64,000 nucleotides of DNA from an uncultured Myxococcales bacterium (GTDB taxonomy: Bacteria > Myxococcota_A > UBA9042). Position numbers and translations under genes: made by a program. Location: NCBI GenBank assembly GCA_903840165.1, contig CAIMEY010000002.1, positions 62,001-126,000 of the forward strand, written 5' to 3'. The notes beneath the pieces are model-generated. The model was not told the DNA's origin, did not search any database, and saw nothing but the letters and a program-made list of their open reading frames with translations. The number at the start of each line of letters is the position of its first letter. Within the stretch, counting starts at the first letter, position 1. This document shows, in pieces, positions 62,401 through 64,000 of the stretch.

Positions 62401-64000
62401 CAACCCGTCTTCATGTCGCAGGAATCGTCCGTGCAAGCGTTGCCGTCGTCGCAGCTCAGCTTGCTGCCGGCTTGGCAGGCACCACCGGCGCAGGCGTCGC
62501 CCACGGTGCAGACGCTGCCATCGGCATCGCACGCCTTGCCATCGCCTTGGGCCACCACGCTGCACTTGCCAGTGGCCGAGGTGCAGAGGTTCTTTGCGCA
62601 GAGATTATCTGCACTTCCGTCGCAATTGACCACGGTCTTGGGATTGACGACGCACTTGTACGGCACGTTGCCCTTGTCGCAAAATAGCGTGCCATTGCAG
62701 AGGTTTCCATCCTCTTGGCCGGCGCAGTCGCTGTCGGCGTTGCAGGCGCAGGTATTGGCCCCGCCGTTGCACTTGCCGTCAGCGCAACTATCGCTGACGG
62801 TGCAGGAATTGCCGTCATCGCAGCCCTTGACGTTGTTCTTGTGCGTGCAACCGCTGTTCGGGTTGCAACTGTCGTCGGTGCATAAATTGGAGTCATCACA
62901 AAGGGTTGCCGGGTCGACCGCAGCTCCCTTGCAGGCGCCGCCACCGCAGGTGTCGCCCGTGGTGCAGGCGTTGCCGTCGTCGCAAGGGGCGTTGTTGGCA
63001 CTGTTCACGCAGCCAGTCTTGGTGTTGCAACTATCGTTGGTGCAAGGATTTTTGTCATCGCAGACCACCGCCAAGCCGACGCACGCGCCTTTGTTGCAAG
63101 TGTCGCTGGCACTGCAAGCACTGCCGTCATCGCAAGGCAAAGCATTGTTTGTATTGAGGCATTTGCCGGTGGTGGCGTCGCAGGCATCGCTGGTGCATGG
63201 GTTGCCGTCGTCGCAGACCAGTTGGCCACCCGGCAGGCAGGCGCCGGCTTTGCAGATGTCCCCGATTGTGCAGGCATTTCCATCGGTGCATGGTGCGGAC
63301 AGGGCGTTGTACTTGCAGCCGTCCTTGGCATCGCAGAGGTCCGCCGTGCATGGATTATTATCGTTGCATATCAAAATCTTGCCGGCGACACACGTGCCAG
63401 CCGCACACGAATCGTTGACCGTGCAAACCGTGCCGTCGGCGTCGCAAGCTTGGCCGTCTGCGATGGCCACATAGCCACATTTCCCTGTATTTTTGGAGCA
63501 TTGGTTGGCGCTGCAGGTGCTGTCGGCGCTGCCGTCGCAACTCACCACGGTCCCGGGGTCGACCTTGCACTGCCAGTTGGCGCCGCCCTTGTCGCAGTAC
63601 AGGGTGCCATTGCACAGGTCGCCGTCTTCAGCGGCGGCGCAGTCAGCATTAGTCGAGCAATTACAGGTATTTCCCCCCGATTGGCACATGCCCAGCAGGC
63701 ACTTGTCGCCCACGGTGCACGGATTGCCGTCCTCGCAGGCGGCGCTGTTATCCTGATAAATACAGCCTACTTTCGCGTCGCAGGAATCTGTGGTGCAAGG
63801 GTTGAGGTCGTCGCACAGGTACGCGGCCTCCAAGATGCCCGCGCAGCTGCCACCGCCGCAGACGTCGTTGCCGGTACAGCTGTTCAAGTCGTCGCAGGGC
63901 AGGGTGTTGGGCAGGTGGCTGCAGCCAGAGGCGGGCACGCAACTATCTGTCGTGCATAGGTTCTTATCGTCGCAGATGACGCCGACGCCAGCGCAAATTC
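56424..64000 (-). CDS. Giant Cys-rich repeat protein (N-terminus cut by window edge)
   Basis: At least 2524 residues are encoded; the frame stays open to position 64000, so the true start is beyond the edge (a GTG at 63938 is only an internal valine codon). The protein is built of about 36-40-residue Cys-rich units with patterns like CDDGNACTTGDTCGGG and DNNPCTTDSCD. These units form a higher super-repeat, marked by EDGNFCNGTLFCDK and VNPKTVV-CD segments (seven copies). At the C-terminus a DUF4215-type repeat (EQCDDGNTANGDGCSSIC) is followed by a Cys-containing domain of about 150 residues ending in CAN. Such proteins are probably secreted and disulfide-rich, perhaps adhesive; the function is unknown. 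Confidence 0.85.
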   Translation of the reverse strand, partial: ICAGVGVICDDKNLCTTDSCVPASGCSHLPNTLPCDDLNSCTGNDVCGGGSCAGILEAAYLCDDLNPCTTDSCDAKVGCIYQDNSAACEDGNPCTVGDKCLLGMCQSGGNTCNCSTNADCAAAEDGDLCNGTLYCDKGGANWQCKVDPGTVVSCDGSADSTCSANQCSKNTGKCGYVAIADGQACDADGTVCTVNDSCAAGTCVAGKILICNDNNPCTADLCDAKDGCKYNALSAPCTDGNACTIGDICKAGACLPGGQLVCDDGNPCTSDACDATTGKCLNTNNALPCDDGSACSASDTCNKGACVGLAVVCDDKNPCTNDSCNTKTGCVNSANNAPCDDGNACTTGDTCGGGACKGAAVDPATLCDDSNLCTDDSCNPNSGCTHKNNVKGCDDGNSCTVSDSCADGKCNGGANTCACNADSDCAGQEDGNLCNGTLFCDKGNVPYKCVVNPKTVVNCDGSADNLCAKNLCTSATGKCSVVAQGDGKACDADGSVCTVGDACAGGACQAGSKLSCDDGNACTDDSCDMKTGCMHINNTSTCSDGNPCTVGDGCKSAVCVPGPAAICNDNNPCTTDSCDTASGKCVFANNANPCSDGNACTQSDSCKLGVCSGSAVACDDGNACTNDSCDSKLGCVNTANTVPCSDGNACTTNDACSAGSCKGTAVDAKTLCDDGNSCTGDACDPKAGCVHANNTAACDDGNACTTGDVCAAGKCASGTNTCSCNQDSDCASLEDGNFCNGTLFCDKSALPYKCNVNPKTVVNCDGSGDTACTKNACTPATGKCGYSNVNEGLTCDADGSVCTAGDACKSGACQPGAKLNCDDSNLCSDDGCDAKLGCTHVANSNPCSDGNGCTVGDVCKNNGCSSGTPTQCNDGNPCTSDSCDPVSGKCTFSNNALACDDGNACSAGDTCSGGACKGNAVSCDDANVCTSDSCDAKLGCVHTNNALSCDDGNACTSGDACGGGSCKGTAVNPAVLCDDGNPCTTETCVPASGCSHSINSASCDDGNGCTTGDVCSAGKCTSGTNTCGCSQDADCASQEDGNFCNGTLFCDKTALPYQCKVNPKTVVTCDATGNTTCAKNNCATNTGKCGYVPVSNGSACDADSSVCTVSDSCQGGVCQAGSALACDDGNACSDDGCNAVNGCTHKANSSPCSDGNACTVGDVCANNACVPGSTTVCNDSNPCTSDSCDSKSGGCIFTNNVLPCDDGNACSQGDTCSAGKCVGTALSCDDKNICTSDSCDAKLGCVYTNNTVACDDGNACTTGDTCGAGACKGIAINPATLCNDSNPCTTDACDSKLGCTHANNTASCDDGNGCTTGDACSGGVCKSGTNTCGCTIDSDCASQEDGNFCNGTLFCDKTNLPYQCKVNPKTVVTCDSSSDTLCTKNSCTAATGKCGYVNSANGLSCDADGSVCTVGDNCQTGLCKAGSALSCDDGNPCSDDICDAKLGCTHKANSLPCSDGSACTSGDVCAGNACVPGSAIACVDGNPCTSDSCNPANGSCVFANNTLPCNDGNACSQSDTCNGGSCIGVSLNCNDNNLCTSDSCDPKSGCLNVANTLSCDDGNACTTGDTCGGGACKGTAVNPAAVCDDGNGCTNDTCDPKLGCVHANNSAACDDGNGCTVGDVCANGKCASGTNTCACTQDTDCAGQEDGNLCNGTLYCDKTALPYKCLVNPKTIVTCDASGDGVCTKNTCAIASGICSYVSQNEGVGCNADNSVCSVGDACKSGVCLPGPVVNCDDSNACTDDSCDPKTGCTHVNNASPCSDGNACTLGDVCALGACTSGSAKNCNDSNPCTTDSCSSGSGACVNTNNSASCDDGNACTSADLCGGGVCAGKAISCDDGNACTNDACNAGSGCTHSANNLPCDDGNACTTGDVCTAGACSGTAPKSCNDGNPCTSDSCDAVAGCVNSANSNICDDGNACTGGDKCAAKLCAGSAIACDDSNLCTSDSCNISTGCVHVANALPCDDGNACSSSDTCTGGNCIGTVVAPATLCNDGNPCTTDSCDKVAGCTYTNNTASCDDGNGCTVGDVCAAGACKSGTNTCSCTQTSDCAGQEDGNFCNGTLFCDKSKLPYTCKVNPATVVTCDPSADSSCKVNQCVPATGKCLYNNINEAGSCDADGSVCTTTDKCTAGNCVPGPVLNCNDNNACTNDSCDPVAGCKHSNNNLACSDGNACTVGDQCTAGACTSGAATVCSDNNLCTADSCNTLTGACVFNGPAMNGAGCDADGSVCTVGDACNSGTCKAGGALNCDDANLCTSDSCNPITGCAHSANNAPCNDGNACTGPDVCAGGVCAPAALNCDDGNPCTIDSCNNVTGCQHVSQLDKTSCGPTNYCFTDVCKLGVCGDGIVTALLGEQCDDGNTANGDGCSSICQVEDTACADGTREGTMNKTKYPKIAQCNGAWQGSIGSTSGSFAPNKLCGLAFHVCNSSAADQALLVSVAQADAFQPGCWSINAANDNGGCHACTNTQDTNDMAGIGASCQGKITNYGTSCISGNYRIDSANQTCVRPTTADFSWILGVMCCAN
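57818..63620 (-). repeat. Super-repeat of 915 bp within the giant Cys-rich gene
   Basis: The marker sequence (coding for CNGTLFCDK) begins at about 63611, 62696, 61781, 60866, 59951, 59036 and 57818. Five successive intervals are exactly 915 bases (305 codons); the last is 1218 bases (406 codons). Copies differ at many positions, so they are not identical. Confidence 0.85.

Noticed and set aside
60844..63474. Plus-strand ORF of 876 codons antisense to the giant Cys-rich gene
   Set aside because: It mirrors the repeats of the coding strand, is made of low-complexity Ser/Leu/Pro/Gln repeats, and lacks a domain. Several similar antisense ORFs occur across the same gene, as expected from repeats without antisense stops.
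63936..63938. GTG as the start of the giant Cys-rich gene
   Set aside because: The reading frame continues upstream to the window edge with the same repeat pattern (ending CDDKNLCTTDSC before it), so this codon is an internal valine.
56424..64000. CRISPR-like or tandem short-repeat array
   Set aside because: The repeats encode in-frame Cys-rich units with variable codon use and no uniform short repeat-spacer pattern.

Overview
The window is a GC-rich chromosomal segment that looks like a myxobacterium-type (Myxococcota, former delta-proteobacterial) genome. The indications are many secreted lipoproteins whose lipobox is followed by long Ala/Asp/Ser/Thr-rich linkers, MopE-type and DUF4215-type Cys-rich repeats, CARDB/PPC surface modules, FHA and TPR regulatory proteins, and a selenocysteine tRNA. 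This placement is an inference from gene content; there is no rRNA or other phylogenetic marker. I see no insertion sequence, prophage or CRISPR array. Both window edges cut through genes.

Layout. (1) 1-4056, minus: a very large lipoprotein (PKD, CARDB and PPC modules), cut at its C-terminus by the left edge. (2) 4532-14166, plus: a small unknown protein, a zinc-ribbon/TM/TPR protein, an FHA coiled-coil protein, a Ycf46-type AAA+ ATPase, DUF1257 (Ycf35) and DUF2997 proteins, and an unknown 252-residue protein. (3) 14188-16250, minus: an ABC ATPase and its membrane partner. (4) 16350-17852, plus: mreC and mreD (cell shape). (5) 17953-23612, plus: a compact set with duplicated DUF350, a glutathionylspermidine-synthase-like ATP-grasp ligase, a Gly/Ser-rich membrane protein, a DUF1517-like protein and an S1P-lyase-type PLP enzyme. 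(6) 24120-29462, plus: a MopE-type lipoprotein, aroA, and a FkbO/Hyg5/XanB2-type chorismatase. (7) 29735-41656, plus: two giant secreted cytochrome-like proteins, two SUMF1-fold proteins, a DAHP synthase, and the ResB/CcsA System II cytochrome c maturation pair. Several ATGA overlaps and short gaps suggest one long operon. (8) 41667-44450: a divergent metallophosphatase lipoprotein and a linker-only lipoprotein, then a structured non-coding stretch. (9) 44451-48878: a 1475-residue fused CoA-dehydratase activase/dehydratase-like protein. (10) 48953-54779: an enoyl-CoA hydratase, a translationally coupled pair of envelope proteins, an EamA transporter, and an S15-type hydrolase lipoprotein. (11) 55053-55962: a decayed AAA/PD-(D/E)XK pseudogene, then tRNA-Sec. 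(12) 56424-64000, minus: a giant Cys-rich repeat protein with a 915-bp internal super-repeat, cut at its N-terminus by the right edge.

How the genes may work together. Region 7 reads as a self-contained extracytoplasmic heme-protein module that carries its own heme-attachment machinery. Regions 6 and 7 together hold two shikimate-pathway genes and a chorismate-consuming enzyme, so a hydroxybenzoate-derived product is plausible. Region 5 looks like a membrane-associated amide-ligase system with unknown substrate. The strongest candidates for undescribed biology are regions 5 and 7, the Ycf46/DUF1257/DUF2997 neighbourhood, and the giant periodic repeat protein.
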